DNA of 24,200 nt, from contig CALEPR010000020.1 in the NCBI GenBank assembly GCA_937910665.1, positions 1 through 24,200 on the forward strand, in the 5' to 3' direction. The notes under the pieces are model-generated. The model did no database searches. It was not told where the DNA came from and saw only the letters and a program-made list of their open reading frames with translations. Each line of letters starts with the position of its first letter. Within the stretch, counting starts at the first letter, position 1. The DNA comes from an uncultured Selenomonadales bacterium. Lineage in GTDB: Bacteria; Bacillota; Negativicutes; Selenomonadales; Selenomonadaceae. Made by a program: the position numbers and the translations under genes. Shown here piece after piece: positions 22,833 through 24,200 of the stretch.

Positions 22833-24128
22833 TTAAAACCTATTCTCCCAATTTTTTTGTAAATATTTTTTTATCTCCGCCTCCTTTCCTAAATCTGTCG
22901 GCAAATAATATCTCACGTCGTCCATAGACTTCGGCAAATATCTTTGCTTGACAAAATGCTCGGCGTAGTCGTGAGGATATTTATAACCTTTGCCGTTTCC
23001 GAAAGTTTTCGCGCCTTTGTAATGTGTGTCGCGCAAATGTTTTGGAACTTCGTCAGCGTCGCGTCGATTTTTTACATCAGCCAACGCCTCGTCAATGGCA
23101 AGATAAGCCGCATTACTTTTCGGTGCACCTGCGATATAAGTCACTGCTTGAGCCAGAGGAATACGCGCCTCAGGCAGTCCGACAAATTGTGCCGCCTGAG
23201 CCGCAGCATTTGCCAAAACCAAAGCCATAGGATCTGCATTGCCGACATCTTCCGCCGCGCAAATTACAATTCTCCGCGCAATAAATTTTATATCCTCGCC
23301 GCCGTCAATCATCTTCGCAAGGTAATAAATCGCTGCGTCTGCGTCACTGCCGCGCATACTTTTTATAAATGCGCTCGCCGTGTCGTAATGATTGTCACCT
23401 TTCTTGTCATATTTTCTGATTCGCTCGCCGAGAATTTTTTTCAAACTTTCAACGCTTATGGAATTTTCAAAACTTGTCTGCTCCAAAAGATTCAAAGCAA
23501 TCCTCGCATCGCCGTCCGCGAAGTCTGAAATAATTTCAAGTGCTTCGTCCTCTACTTCAAGATTTTTTTCTGCAAGCACTTCATCAAAATTCACCGCACG
23601 AATTAAAATTTTTTTTATGTCCTCGACGGAAAGTTTTGTAAGCCGAACAATTTTCACGCGACTCAAAAGAGCGGCGTTGACTTCAAAAAATGGATTTTCA
23701 GTCGTCGCGCCGATTAAAACAAGTCTGCCGTCCTCGACGTAGGGCAATAAAAAATCTTGCTGACTTTTATTAAATCTGTGAATCTCATCAATAAATAAAA
23801 TTGTATTCTGTCGGTGAAAACTTCTCCTGTCAGCCGCCTCTTTGACAATTCCGCGCAACTCGGAAATCCCCGACAGAGCGGCGTTGACTTTCACGAAATA
23901 ACTTTGTTGAGTCTTCGCAATAATTTTTGCCAGCGAAGTCTTTCCGGTTCCCGGCGCACCAAAAAAAATCATTGAGGGCAACTGTCCTGTAGAAATCATT
24001 TTGCCGAGCGAGCCGCGCAAAATTTCTTCCTGTCCGACAAAATCTTCCAAAGTTTGAGGTCGCATTCTTTCTGCAAGCGGCTGATTTTTTTTATTTTCCG
24101 CAACTTCCGCCGCGCTGAATAAATTCAT
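22833..24128 (-). CDS. rarA: replication-associated recombination ATPase RarA
   Basis: RarA (MgsA) is a clamp-loader-like AAA+ ATPase that acts at stalled replication forks. The 431 residues are of normal family length. The conserved opening LAERMRPQTLEDFVGQEEIL is followed by Walker A GAPGTGKT (57-64), Walker B LFIDEIHRFNKSQQD (D114, E115), sensor 1 GATTEN (N145) and the arginine-finger region LLSRVKI (R157). The C-terminal tetramerisation region has MRGSDADAAIYYLAKMIDGG, then AEDVGNADPMAL and YKYPHDYAEHFVKQRYLP. GGAGGAAA precedes the ATG at 24128. The product is complete. Its promoter must lie at or beyond the right edge. Confidence 0.97.
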   Translation of the reverse strand: MNLFSAAEVAENKKNQPLAERMRPQTLEDFVGQEEILRGSLGKMISTGQLPSMIFFGAPGTGKTSLAKIIAKTQQSYFVKVNAALSGISELRGIVKEAADRRSFHRQNTILFIDEIHRFNKSQQDFLLPYVEDGRLVLIGATTENPFFEVNAALLSRVKIVRLTKLSVEDIKKILIRAVNFDEVLAEKNLEVEDEALEIISDFADGDARIALNLLEQTSFENSISVESLKKILGERIRKYDKKGDNHYDTASAFIKSMRGSDADAAIYYLAKMIDGGEDIKFIARRIVICAAEDVGNADPMALVLANAAAQAAQFVGLPEARIPLAQAVTYIAGAPKSNAAYLAIDEALADVKNRRDADEVPKHLRDTHYKGAKTFGNGKGYKYPHDYAEHFVKQRYLPKSMDDVRYYLPTDLGKEAEIKKYLQKNWENRF

Positions 24129-24200
24129 AAACTTTCCTCCGCGTCAAAAATTTTTTTCTGTTTAAATTGATTCTTGCCTGAAAAAAATTTCCCTTCACAC

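Overview
The window looks like chromosome from a low-to-moderate-GC, flagellated, anaerobic-type member of the Firmicutes. I would guess Negativicutes (Selenomonas and relatives), but this is inference, since no rRNA is present. Supporting points are strong Shine-Dalgarno sites, a phosphotransferase-system permease, and a late-flagellar gene order close to Bacillus subtilis (flgM, flgN, flgK, flgL, a DUF6470 gene, fliW, csrA, then flaG, fliD, fliS). AAATTTTT-type words are very frequent in genes and spacers alike. I saw no tRNA, rRNA, CRISPR array, insertion sequence or prophage.

Left end (1-2550): purD on the minus strand is divergent from an EamA-type membrane transporter. Both have readable sigma-70-type promoters. 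Centre (2570-17440): a flagellar block, all on the plus strand. It opens with the most notable gene of the window, a 737-residue flagellin that carries a zinc metallopeptidase (HEFTH plus a downstream Glu) in its variable region. This is a flagellinolysin-type protein, preceded by a good sigma-28 promoter and two GGA sites that CsrA could bind. Three 138-bp tandem repeats, two of them containing a full terminator, separate it from a lone beta-glucoside-type PTS EIIBCA gene. Then come flgM, flgN, a second FlgN-like gene, flgK, flgL, a DUF6470 gene, fliW, csrA, flaG, fliD, fliS and a small FliT-like gene. The block supplies the filament subunit, its junction and cap proteins, their export chaperones, the anti-sigma factor, and the FliW/CsrA switch that in Bacillus couples flagellin level to flagellin translation.

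Right end (17440-24200): minus-strand genes for a YebC-type regulator, a secreted NlpC/P60-like hydrolase and a membrane-anchored unknown. A 330-bp divergent spacer full of hairpins follows, then a plus-strand pair (a DUF4931/GalT-like HIT-superfamily protein and a membrane-anchored TPR protein). Beyond it lies a 620-bp spacer with a candidate type I toxin-antitoxin locus: a 26-residue hydrophobic peptide on the minus strand, converging with a plus-strand noncoding transcript. An ABM-domain protein and the AAA+ ATPase RarA, both on the minus strand, close the window.

Several ORFs have better starts than the longest reading frame: flgM at 7477, the second FlgN-like gene at 8357, flaG at 13590, the FliT-like gene at 17057, yebC at 18387 and the membrane protein at 19664. 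All positions, motifs and spacings were read by eye; no homology search or folding program was run.
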